Positions 1 to 12,700 of a DNA stretch of 64,000 bases are shown piece by piece; the stretch's first letter is position 1; each line of letters opens with the position of its first letter. The translations under genes were made by a program, and so were the position numbers. Location: NCBI RefSeq assembly GCF_028389875.1, contig NC_084678.1, positions 16,708,899-16,772,898 on the forward strand, given 5' to 3'. Under the pieces are notes generated by a model. It was not told where the DNA came from and ran no database searches. It was given only the letters and a program-made list of their open reading frames with translations. Source of the DNA: Rhea pennata. Its lineage: Eukaryota > Chordata > Aves > Rheiformes > Rheidae.

Positions 1-687
1 TCAGAGTGGGCCTGGCTGTTCAACCAGGTGTTGCAGTGTTGTTGCCACTTCTGAGTTGGCCACATTGCTGCCCTGCTGATGCACGGCTGGTGCCCCACGT
101 TGCAGTCAGGATGCTAAGAGGGCCTGCTCTGAGCTTACAGAGAGCTGTGAACCCCTTGCAGAGGCAGTGTGCACAGTCCCCATGGCCTCCCTGCCGTATG
201 AGCCTTGCACTGTTCGCAGCCCCACAGCCAGCCCTGGCCCTCTGGGCCCAAATTTCTTTTGCTAAGTGGTACGGCTGTTGAAGGATGTCTTCCAACCCAA
301 GTGGAAGGACTTATAGGCCAGTTTTCTAAAGCAAACCTCAGCCGTACTGGAATTGCTCTGTGCTTTGCTTTCATGAATGGAAAGAGAGAGTGTCTTGCTG
401 GAGGGAGACAGGCACTGGCCAGGCTCTTCTGTACCCAGGAGCAGCTGGGTTGTGTGCAGCCATCTCCCATGTGGGTATCTGCGGGTGCATGGGCTGTGCC
501 CTGAATTCCCAGGGAAGCTGTAACTGCTTTCCAAAGGAAAATCTCCATCACCACCAAGGCTGCAGCAAATCAGTCCTTTGGCAGCCAGGAGGTGAGGCAG
601 GACTTGCTGGGCAGCTGGTGGGGTGGGACGGGCAGGGCCAGGGTGGCCGGCTGGCTGGAGGGTCATGTGTGCTGCATCTGTTTGCAG
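1..687 (+). other. ZNF512B: ZNF512B intron, upstream part
   Basis: No recognisable exon. A TTTGCAG acceptor at 681-687 closes the intron. I looked for the conserved ZNF512B N-terminus here and did not find it, so the start codon is upstream of the window. Confidence 0.7.
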
Positions 688-767
688 GAAACGCAACCAG
701 CGACAAAGCAGAAGGCAGGAAGAAGGGACGACCCAAGGCTGAGAACCAGGCGCTGAAGGACATTCCC
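688..767 (+). CDS. ZNF512B: ZNF512B coding exon w1
   Basis: Starts with the last two bases of a split codon and ends at ATTCCC before GTAAGC. Encodes [20 protein letters not shown] and then ALKDIP. KKGRPK is AT-hook-like. It matches the family sequence just upstream of the first finger. Confidence 0.93.
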
Positions 768-3700
768 GTAAGCCCCCATATTGCCTCGTCTCAGATGCAG
801 GCCCCATCTCTCTCCCTCTGACTTGTCCTCTGCAGCAGCTGGCTGCTCTGAGCAGTTCCCCTCTGGAGTTAAACCTGCCCCTCAGGTGGTTTAATCTTAG
901 TCTGGGGCTCTGCAAGATCTGGGCCCTTGAGCCTCCTCCTGCAGACCCCCAGCATCACTGAGCACCTTGGAAAATCCTGGTGTAGAATGGGACCCCCTGC
1001 TTCAGACTCACCTTTCTGGGGCCGTTCCCAAATGAGCTTTATTCTCTCACAGCTGCGTCAGGTTCGTTTAACGATCAGGAAGCACCGGGGAAGGGGTGAT
1101 TTATTCCCTGCGGAATTGTGCAGTTTAATTTCAATGCAAGAGCATGGACAACATACAGAGAAGTTTGTCATGAAAGTGTGGGCACGGGGTGATTTACTAA
1201 CTAGATGAAATGTGGGGCGGTTAAATCACCTAAGTGACTGATTTATTCCCGTGCCTGGGCGAGAGTGTGCTTTATGCTCTGGAAGGCATGGCAGGGTAAA
1301 TTTTCAGGAGGAACCGCTGGCCTGTAGAGCCTGCATCATACAACTCCATTATGGTCCTGTTTGCTGGCAGGAGCCTGAGTGTGCTGAAACACAGCCCTGT
1401 GGTTTGCTCTGCAGTGGTGCAGTGGGAAGTGGCTGAGGAGGTGGATAGGAGCAGTGCGAAGGTCTGATTTGTGTCCCTGGGCTTCTCGAGGTGCACGTGC
1501 ATGCATCATGCACCTGGGTATGTGATGCTCCTCACTCAGCTATGTCCCTCCTGTCTCCTGTTCTCAGCTCCCCCTGATGAACCAATGGAAGGACGAGTTC
1601 AAAGCTCACTCCAGGGTGAAATGCCCCAATTCAGGCTGCTGGCTCGAGTTCCCCAGCATTTATGGCTTGAAGTACCACTATCAGCGCTGCCAGGGGGTAA
1701 GGAGACCTGACGGCTCTACGTCCTTTCTTGCGTTACCATCCTCGGGATAAAGTCACACCTCTTGGGCCCTCAACCTCAGAAAAAAACGTGAGATGAAAAA
1801 AGGGGAGAAAAGCCATGAGGGCACAAATGGGACAGAGGCTGTTTGTGAGGTGTGTGTGAGAGTGCCAGGGTCCCTTCGACACTGTGTCAGGTCTAGCTCA
1901 GAAGTGACCTGGGCCATCAGTAGCTCCATTTCCGTGCGGAGAAAGGTATTTATGCAGTGTCCTATTTGCCCACCCACAGTATGTGCTGCTGTTAAAGGCA
2001 CTTTCAAATTATCCCTCAACCAACCAATACAGAGTCAGAGTTTGAGCCAGACCTTTGATCCAGCTCTTAGTAGTTTGTTTGCCCCAAAGGAGCAGCTTGC
2101 CCCAAAGGAGCAGCAGCGACCATCTCCTCCTGTCCACCAGCCACAAAGCACTCCTGAGCTTCCTGGCCTCACTGCAGAGCGTGCCTCTATCAGGAAAAGC
2201 CTGGTCTTTTTGCAGTCTAATGTCAGTGACCGCCTGTCTCTTCCCATCCTGCACAGGGTGCGATTTCAGAGAAGTTAACATACTCATGCTCATACTGTGA
2301 AGCTGCCTTCAGCTCCAAAACCCAGCTAGAAAAGCATCGCCTCTGGAATCACTTGGACCAGCCAGTGCCAACCAGCAAAGCAGAAAACAAAGTGCAGAAG
2401 TCCATTGGGAAAAGCAGTGGCAAGAAAAGGTACCAGGTGGTAGTTGGGCTGCTTGGCAGTGGTGTGGGGATGGTTGGGAGCAGGGGAGAAGGGAAACTTT
2501 CCCACTTTCATTCCCATGGGCTAGGGAGGGGGAGAGGTGTCAGCAATGTTTATCTCTCAACCCCTCTTTAAACAAGCCCTCTGTGCTTTGCCCTAGAGCT
2601 GCTGAGAGTTCAGCTTGCCCAACCATCCATCCCAAACAGGCAAAGACGGAAAAGGCTGTGGCCCAGGACCACGCTGAGAATGGCGAGTGCCTGGTGGAGA
2701 ACCGGGAGAGCAAGGAGTTTCAGATTGCAGCAGCAGAGGCGATTGCAGCCGCAACGCCCACGGCGAAGTCTTCGAGCTGCAAGGATGCTAGGCAGCAAGG
2801 GGGCAGCCAGGCTTCTCTGCAGGAGGAGGACCCCGAGAGGATGAAGCACAGTAAGATTAGAGCCCGGGACTATGTTGGTTCGGGAGCCCGGAGAGAGTGT
2901 CCCACAGGAAGGGCAGGGACTCTGCTCCAGGGAATGCTGCTGCGAGTTTACCTCCATGAGCAGTCGGATCTCAGATGCAAGGGCAAATAGGATCCAGGGA
3001 GGGCCTGCTGTGGGTGCCTGAGGAGCAGGGTAGGAACAGGATGGCATGGTGCTCCTTCCCCAGCAAAGTGTCCTGGCCGCTGGCAGTCAGCACAGGGCTT
3101 CCCGTGCTAGAGACTGCACCCTGCACAGCTGTCCAGGTTGGCAAACCTCAGTGGCCCTATGAAGCCTGTCCTCTCTGAGTGTATCTGATCTTTTTTTTTT
3201 TTTTGAACATCCTGGAAATTTTTGCCCCCACCAGTTACTTGCAGCAGCGAGTTAAAAACAGTTTCAGCTGTGGCAGAAGTGTAACTGTGGGACCCGTGTG
3301 TTTGGAAGTGGATTGAATTACCTGCAACATAGCAAGCTGCCATATGTCAGTTCTGACTGACTGTGGAAGTTTAAACCAGAGTGATTCTAGCAAACGCATT
3401 TTCTGTAGGAGTTGGGATAGGGTAAGGAGGCTCACTGCTTTGGATGCTGCTGCGTGGCTGGCAGGCTGTGACGTGCCAGGCTGTGGTTATTCCTACCACA
3501 GTGCAGTTTTGCGCTGCTTGTGGCCCCAAAGCGAACCCGCATGGATACCATAGCTGCTGAAGCTGTGCAGGGTATGGAAACCATTAGACATTTGGCACTA
3601 CGTAGCGCCACAATTTCCAGCCATTGAATTGCCTTCCTTGGATACTACCATGTCTCCTCAATTGTGGGGGTGGGAAGCAGTGTCCTGTTACTGTTTGGTG

Positions 3701-6700
3701 AGGTGGCTGCTTCAATAGCCCCTTTATTTCAGGGTGGAAAAGGCCTCCATGGGGTGGATCCCTTCTGCTCACTCCTGACATGGAGTCTGTGCACACCCCT
3801 TGCCTTGGGACTGCTGCAGGCCACCTTGCAGCACAGTTATTTGACCAAATCTCTCTCTGTTTCTCTCTCTTGAGTCAGGAAGGAAACAGAAAACTCCCAA
3901 GAAATTTACAGGGGAGCAGCCATCCATCTCGGGGACGTTTGGACTGAAAGGTAACGTGGGGGCAACCCTTGCCAGCTGTAGGGTTGTAGCTTCTCCCTGG
4001 GGCATATCAGGGACATCCCTTCCCCGTGGTGGTGGCACATGGGGGTTGCCTGTGCATGCCTTGGGGGACGTCATCCTGGAGGAGCATTGGAAAGGGAAGG
4101 AAAGGCAGCAGTGCTGCCAACTCTGTCCATGCTGCCTTGGGAGCCTGTCCTGGGAAATGAGGGAAGAGGGGAATAGACCTGGCTTACATCTAATTTGTAA
4201 CACAAGACTGAAGAGCTGCAAACACAAGTGGTCCGTGCAAAAGGCCCGAACAAAGGTCTGGGATGTAGCAGAATTTCCAGTGGAGTCAAGAAGGATTTGT
4301 GCTGTGTAGAAAGACTCAGAGCGCATCCATCCCCCAAATAGCCTCTCCAGTGCTGGTCGCTTTCAAGGAAGTGAATTCAAAGGGGGAAGAGATGCATTAC
4401 CAGAATGTTTTCTGAGAGGAGATTTGGAAGTTGTCTTACTCAGCCTGACGAAGGGAGAGTGAGAGGGACTGTGGTTGTGCTCCGTAAACACCCTAGTGTG
4501 GGTACGAGGGAGGGAGGAAACCTGGAAGATCCCTGGCACAAGAGCAATGGGACTTGGACTGACTATGAAACTCATTCAATCGGGGAAATTAGAAGAAGGT
4601 TTCCAGGCACTGGAGGAGACAGCACTTTCCAGTATGAGTCCTGAGGGAGAGGCACTAATAGCTTTGAAGGAACTAAACACACTTACCAATGAGTGGATTG
4701 GATGTGGTCCCTCCGATTTCCTGTTCTCTGGCTCCTGGGAAGTCTGGGGTCATTTCCCTTCGCTTCCCCACAGAGGCGTTGCCATGGACCGAAACATCTG
4801 TTGTGGATTCCTCGTGAATAAACCGGACCCCTGACTCACTGCCTCAAACGGAGAGTGAGAATGGGCAAGCGTTCGCCTCTGTCACGCGGTTGCAGTGGGC
4901 CGCCTGTAACACCCCAGCACGGGTAGCACAGCCAGGGGGCAGGTGTTTTTTTCCATTCATTCCAAGAATCGCAACCCAGCCCTTCGGGGACACACGCACC
5001 CTTGCAGCGGACTTGAGAGCAGGTCTGACCCTGGCACTGGCATTGCCTCGGCAGCCTCCTTCCCCCGGAAGCGCAGACGCAAGGCTGAACTGCGTGTTGG
5101 TCTGGGGTGGTCGGACCCAGGGTCAGAGCCCTAGTCCTTCATTAACTAGGCTTTCTGAAGCAGCATTTGCAAGTCCCGTTTTCCATTTCTCGTGTCAGCA
5201 TGGGAATTCTGAGGCATTCGGCACAGCAGAGCTGTGAGGGGGAGACTAGGCAGTGCTGCTGCTGCCATCACGCTCTTGGCACGTGCTGAGCCTTCCTCCT
5301 GCTCGCTTGGCTCTGCTCACCGCAGAGAGAAGGGCTGGCCTGAGCCAGCGCTTCAGTGGCTGACGGCCGGTGTCGTTAGCAGCCTGAATGGGGAGCACGT
5401 GCTTTGCCCGTGCACTCATGCAGGGGAGGGTTCTCCCTTTCTGGAAGCAGCCTACCCCTGCTTCACCCTAGAGTTTCTGTAGCCCATGAACTGACTGGAG
5501 CAGGGGAAATGATTATCCTTGTGTTTACAAATCACCATGAGCTATTTTGACATTGCCTGTCATACTTAAGGGCCTGGTTCTACACAAATACGGTCGTGGC
5601 AGACCTACAGCTGACTCAGTGTCCCCGTGTCGGAGATTTTTTTTCCTCCTGGTAAATTCAGGTCTGATGGTATTAAAGCAAGCATTGAATTAAAATTCTC
5701 TCCCTCTGCAGGTCTTGTCAAAGCAGAGGACAAAGCAAAAGCCCATCGAGCCAAGAAACTGGAGGGGAACGCCAACATGGAGGACCTGAAAAAGAAACCT
5801 CCTGGAGCTGGTGTGAAGAAGGAAATGGTCATGCATTTACCAGCAGGTAGGGCTTGTGGAAACAGAGCAGCGGCAACAGCTTTGTCCACAACTTAGCTGC
5901 TCTGCCAGCTCATTCCCTTGCTCTGCTCTGAGACTGTGTGGTCCCCCACCTTTGCGCTGCAGCTGGTGGTCCTCACATCCCTCCAGGCCTTGCGGGCTGT
6001 TTTACCAGGTTAGTATTCTATGAGGTTTGTGAGCAGAAGCATGAGCTGAACCCAGCACAAGACAAGAGCTGGAAGCAGGCAGTTCCCTTATGTCTGAGAT
6101 ACAGCACATGTGTGGAAGCAGCCACTGGTCCTAACATATTGGTGTGACTGCAGTGGCATCCTGATATTGGTACCTTGCACAGGGACAGAATGCTTTGCTG
6201 TAAGCACTGGGAGTTGACAGCCAAATCCTGGTTCCTCATGACTGCAGTTTGACCACAATTTGGATCAACTCCAAAGATGATGACATTTTTGTACTATCAC
6301 CTTCAAGAATGATGCCAGTGCCTGGCTTCAGGGGCAACTGTGTTTCCCCTGAGCCTCCAAGGCACAGCCTGCATCCTAACACAGGTTGCTGACTTTCCCT
6401 GGAGAGCTCTGACAGCAGAAGGAATGCAGGATGTGCAAGATAAACACAGCTGCAATTCCTTGCACAGGTTTCAAATTCAAATAAACAGCTCTCTGATCTC
6501 ACAGATGTGTGAAAGCATCCAAATAAACAGACTTGGCAGGTTGTATCCAGGCCAGGTTTCCTTTGCTGGAAATCTAGTGTGTTCTGCTGAGAACATGGCA
6601 TGAACTCTGGGTCTGGGAGCAGGTTTTGGCCCCACATATCTGTTATTCTGGGTGTTTTTTAAGCTTGTCACAGCCATTCAAATAAACACATGGCTGGAAG

Positions 6701-9700
6701 CTAGCATGCCTATTAGCTGCCTGTGCTTCCGCCGGAAAAAAAGAAAGCCAGGGAAAACTGTCCAGGCACATGGTCCGGATGGAACCGAGACATTCACCTT
6801 TGTTTCACTCCCACTAATTGTTTCATTTGGCAGTGGGAGTTGTTCCAAGCAGGGCAAGATGCGGTGGCCAGGGGCATTCTAAGATTTAAACTCCCTATTT
6901 GCAGGATATGGAATGGAGCTGGAAAAACAAACCTCATTTTCCTTATGAAATGTGAGCAAGTCAGGCAACAATACATAAAGTGGCCCAGTGACCCAATTTG
7001 ACTCAGGCGGCTGCAGGAATTGCATAGTGGTAGAGCTGCAAGTGCCTGTGTGATTTGTGCATCTAGATTTGACTTGACCCATGACTGTGAGAGAATTTCA
7101 GTAACTTTCCCCCCTAAAGTGGCTTTCAGCTGGCGAACCAAGACTTAAAAAAGGGCTCTCCTGACAAAAGCCCTGGGCAGGTTGTTGTCTGTGCTGCTGA
7201 GCGTAACACCTCTCTCCTCTCCCCTTGCCAGCAAACCCTGAGGACCAGTGGCAACGTGAGATCAGCGAGAAGGGAGAAGTTGCCTGTCCGACTTGCAGTG
7301 TTATAACCCGAAAAACTATTGTTGGGCTCAAAAAGCACATGGATGTCTGCCAGAAGGTAAGAGCTTGCCATCCTCAATCACAGCTCGTTTGTGTTTCAGG
7401 GGGGAATGCAGATATGCATGTTCTTTCAAGCCACGCTCATAAATCTGTATTGGTAGTTCCTAAAATTGATTCTAGGGCAGTTTTATAGAGCACTTGCTAG
7501 TCATCTAAAGAGAGCTGGCTGCTTGACTTGGATTCAGATTCACAGAGGGATTTGGGTACCTAATTTTCATCAATTCTGAATCCCTTTGTGGTCTGGGCCC
7601 CTTGTCCCAGTGTCTTCAGCAGAGTTGGATATTTCTAGTAGCTAACTGAATAGTTCTAAGGCTAGTGAGATTGCTGGGCTTGTCTGTAATCTAGCCTACT
7701 TCAGAGCTCCAGCTGTGAGATTTTACTGTGCACCGTGCCTCGCATCAGGCCAGATAAATTGTGGTTGAATGAGAGCACATCTCAGAGAGACATCAAGCCT
7801 AGATGCACTCAGGCAGACTGTGAAGATGCTGGAGTTCCATAACGGTGCAGTGAAAAACTGTCTCTCTGCCACAGCGCCATCAATCAGAGCAAAGGATTAT
7901 GTCTTCATCCATCACCTGGCATGGTGCAGAGCCACCGTCACAGAAACCCAATGTGGGATCAATGCCTCCCGCTTGGAAAATACGTGGCTCAGCTTTGATT
8001 CCACATTCATTTGCTGTAAATGCCTCCTCAGCCTTTGCCTCAGCTTTTATGCAGCAGTGGGAGGCTATTATTCCTTATCCCTCATATTACATTGATGCCG
8101 AGCAGAATCCTGAGGTTGCTAACATCCTCGTGGCTTCAGGGAATGCGAGATCTTGGCCATTGTCTCTCAGACCTCCTGTGCTTCCTAAACATCTCTCTTG
8201 CCGGCAGGTTGCATGCAAGGCCAACCAACCTGCTGAGCGGGGATCTGCGAGAGCAGTCAGGCCTGGCTTCCCCTCTATAAATAGGTGTGTGGGTGTTCAG
8301 AGGAGGAAATGAGGCTCCCACAGCCTGCTAAGCTTGTGACAAGGGGCAGTAACCACTTCTCTGCTCCAGAGCCAGTGCCTGCAGGCTGAATCTGCCTGGA
8401 GAGAGGGCATCACTGCCACTCTGGGATATGAGAGCAGAAGTAACTGGCCTAGTGGAGCTGCAGGCTCTGGCCCCAGGAGCAAGTATTTTGCTGTCCTTCC
8501 CCATGAGGCATGGTCCCCACTGCAGCAGGCTGGGGCTGGGGCATTTCACAGCACCCCTGCCAGAGAGCAGCCTGTGAGCCTGTTCCCGAAACACGGCCAC
8601 CCCTGGGTGCATGACCTCAGCTCCATCTCTCAGCAGCAGCTCTGTGATGAGCCCGTGGCATGCTCCTAGCCTCCCAATCCCCACCCCTATTGCTGCTTTA
8701 ATGGTTTGTGTTTCTTATGATGGGAAAAGGATGGACAGAGTCTAGAAACTCTTATACAGCAACTGAAATAGGTTCCTCAACTCCAGTGTTGTCACTAAGC
8801 AGTCTACCCCATTTCCTTGGGCTCTGGAAAGGAAATAAAGAACAGAGATGGTTGTGACTTGCTAGTGCCTGCAGGAGATGACGGCAGGATCTCTTCCTTG
8901 CAGCCAGTTGATGTCTTAACAGGAACTTATTAGGGTATGAACACATCATGTTCTTCAGTCCTAACCACAGGAGTAAACCCCAAATTAGTTGAAATCGGCA
9001 TGTGATGAGTCAGGAAGCTTTTAGATATCCACCTTGTTAGGATCAGTCCTTAGGTCTGGCGCACGATTAACTGATCAGGGCATAAATACAAGTGAGTCGC
9101 TCTCGGCTGGCTGCAGTTCGTTCCTCATTTCCCAAGAGGTCCAGGATGAGGGTGGGTTTGTAGCTCCATCTTCACCCCCCCCCCAACTGCTAGTTCAGAC
9201 TCAACTGAACAGGGATTGGTGAAGGTGGAATGGCAGCCAGGCAGCTAGGACAGATGGAGCAGGGAGCAGACCCAGCTGTCCAGCCACTAGCTTTTGTTTC
9301 TTGGAGCTGGAAGTATTCATCTCTTGAGTCAATAAATTCTGATACCTGCTCCAAAAAAAATCAGGATCTGCTTACTCACTTTGCAAGTTCCCCTTGTAAA
9401 TCAGTACGTCCATGGCAGCACGGTGGAACAGTGTGTTTTTAATGCCTCTCTCAAGTCGTTCAGGAAACCAAGTTCAGGGGTCAAGCAGCAGAGTACTATG
9501 AAGCGGGAAATATTCTGCTGATGGGAATTTTGTGATTTGCGCTCAGCAGCATCTTAATTCCGAACAGTCCAGATGCCCATAAAGTGTATTGTATGCTCTG
9601 TCTGTCATAGTTAATAGGGTTGCAGAGCACAATCCACTAATATACTGCTAGATCAAAGCTCCTTCTCTTACCTATCCCTCAAACAGGAAGACTGAGAGAC

Positions 9701-12700
9701 CAGGTCCAGATGTTTCCACCTAATACGTTTTAAATCCACATCCAAAATGGAATGTTTTCCAAAAACTGGGGCATGTGGGTTTGATAACCGTTTTCAGGAT
9801 GATAGAGAGAAATCTCTGGGCTGCAGACATGAATTGGGATGGGGTAAGAGGTGCTGAACTGCCTACTGATCCCACTGCTGCGAAAACAGCTTCCCGTGGG
9901 GTTAGAGCAGAGCAGCAGCCCTTGGAAAATCATACATGTAGTAACCTCCATGGTGATTTGCCTCTAATTTCTTTAGCTGCAGGATGCCTTGAAATGCCAA
10001 CATTGCAAGAAGCAATTTAAGTCCAAAGCTGGGCTGAATTACCATACGATGGCTGAACATGTCAGCAAGGTAAGAATGCTGGCCAACTCTCACCTCACAC
10101 CTCATTTCCCCTCTCTCCCCCGAGATGCAGATGCAGAAGATGAGGCAATCAGCGTCTGCTTTTCTTTGTCTTTTTTCAAAGAAGGGATTCAGAACACCAT
10201 CCTTGCAGTGTCTTGCACTCTGCTCAGTCCAGACAGTAGCCTTCACCCTTGGCTGCTGTGCAAAACCATTCATTTCTAGGCAACTAGTTATGTTCATGTG
10301 GATCTCTGGGAACAGAGCAGAGGATTAGAAAAATAAAAGTTCAAATACCAGAAAGGGGGACTCTTCAGTGAGTTTTGAGGCAGATTTTGAGTGGCTAAGC
10401 TCTGCCTCCAAAACTATGCCCGTAAATCCGAGACTGATGAGTTCTGTCTTGCATGAATCTCACAGTCCAGTGTTTAGTGCTCTGCCATGCATATGAGAAG
10501 TAGCCACAAAATTTGTCATGAGCAAAATCTGGCAGGCACCAGTTTAGATGCTGTTCTTAAAAGTCTGATTGCATATGTCTCTGAGATACGAGGGCAAGGC
10601 ATAACTGTATTTCTGCATGTCCCATGTTTACCAGTTCTGACTTGTCTTTTATCTGTGCATGAGTGTCCTGCTGTCTAGTCTACCTGGTGAACCTTCCATG
10701 CGGGAACTGCTCATGGATTTCTCAGTTGGCTTTTTGAGGGTAAATACAGGAAATGCATGGTCCATTTTGGCATATAACAGCGAAAACATTGGCGCACAGT
10801 AAAGCAGTGGGAGATCCAACATTTTTAACAGGAGGTTCATTCCCCACCAAGAGCAACTCCTGTGAGGCAGAGGTTTACCACCCGCTCCTGGCACAGAGAA
10901 CATGAGTAAATGGTTGACTCTGTCGCTTCTGTTACTTCCTTGTTTCCAGCCTGTTCCTGTGGAAACCTCTGGACTTGGTGAACAGGAAGAGCGGGAAAGG
11001 CTGAGGAAAGTGCTAAAGCAGATGGGAAAACTGAAATGCCCCAATGAGGTATAAGAACAATTCCTGTTTCTTGTTCTGTGCGAAGATGGAAGGACTGAGT
11101 CCCAGTGCAAAGGGGCACACGTGCTCTTCAGGAACCCCTTAGCACGCTCTCAACTTTTCACACGAGTGCACCTTAGCTCAGCTGTCCCTGGCCTGTTGGC
11201 TCTGAGCGCTATAGCAAAGGGCCATCCTAGCCAGAGGGCTGGAAGTAGGACAGGTTGGAGAGCATTCCCAGAAGGACAGTTTCTGACTCAAGAACTCAAG
11301 CTACTGCTTGGAAAAGGGTGTTGTGCTGCTGGTAGCGTCCTAGGCAAAGCACAAAAATAAACTAAAATAAACCAAAACAGTCATAAGCCAGCTGCAGACA
11401 AGTCATGAACAGGTAAAGGGGGCATGTGGCAGAGCTTTGTTTCTGTGGGTGGTTTGCTCTCCATACAAAGCAGTCGCTGCCATGCCGACCTCTTGCTGCC
11501 CACCTTTCGTGTTTCTGAAAAGCCCTATCGGCTTATCAAAGTGTGGCGTGTGGCACAGAGGACTGGGGCTGCTCCCTCTGCCACTCTGTGTCCCACAAGC
11601 AACTGTTGCGTCTGTGGCTGTTTGGGAGGGAGCGGTTGGACAGCAGCAGAGAGAAAGCATGAGGTCTCCAGACCGTGGCATGGGATGCGAGGCCCCCAGT
11701 GAGCCCATGTAGCCCAGCAACATGGCTCTCTGCATGGGTGGAGAGCTGGCCAGTCTGGGACAGGGGCTACAGGTTAGGAAATGCCAGACCCAAGGGACCC
11801 CAAGTTTGGGGTGTAATCATCTCTCTCAGAAATGAAGGACCTAGAAGTCCTTCAGGCTGTCAAGGCCGGTGGAAGAGTGGCCTTGGGACAGGCCTGTTGG
11901 CTGGCGATTCCCCCATTGCTTGAAGGGGACAGGGTTTATGGGGGGGACTCTCCAGGACGTGTTCCTCCCTTCCATGCAGGAAGCATGGCACCATGACTGT
12001 TACAACATGGGTATGTGAAGTGACAGTCCCCCCAACCCTTCTCTTCCCTCCGTAGGGTTGCGTGGCCAACTTCTCCAGCCTGATGGGGTACCAGTACCAC
12101 CAGAAGCGGTGCGGCAAGCAGCTCACCGAGGCTGACAAGCCTGTCTTCAGCTGCCCGCACTGCGGAAAGAAGTATAAATCCAAGGCTGGCCACGACTATC
12201 ATGTGCGGTCAGAACACATGGCCTCGGTGAGCCCCCCGGACACCTCCGCAGCCCGAGGACCGGGGCCATCCGTACCTGTGGGTGACTGCAGAGCTGCAGA
12301 GCCTGCGGGCAGGACCGAGTCGGGCCGGGCCGAGCCAGGCAAGGCAGGTGCAGACATCGAACTGATGCTGGTTTTTTCCCTAACATCACACTGAACGTGC
12401 GTTGCACCGTGCGTTGTAGATGGGGAACTGACCGCAGCCCGCTTTGTTCCTGCGAGAAAGCAGGGGCATGTATTTAAGTAAGGGCAGCTGTGGCCTGCTC
12501 TGGAAGGCTGAGGCAGGGCTGGTGAATGGTGCAATGGGGAACACTCCCACTCCGGAGCGCGCGCTGAGCGCAGGGCTGTGCTCTGGCCACCCTCCATCCA
12601 CACACTCTGAAAAAAGACCAGGCTGCTCCCTCAGCAGCCAGTGAGCGCCGGCTGCTCGCCAGCACTGGGGTGCCTGTCCCTGGGGACCATCCTCTTGTGC

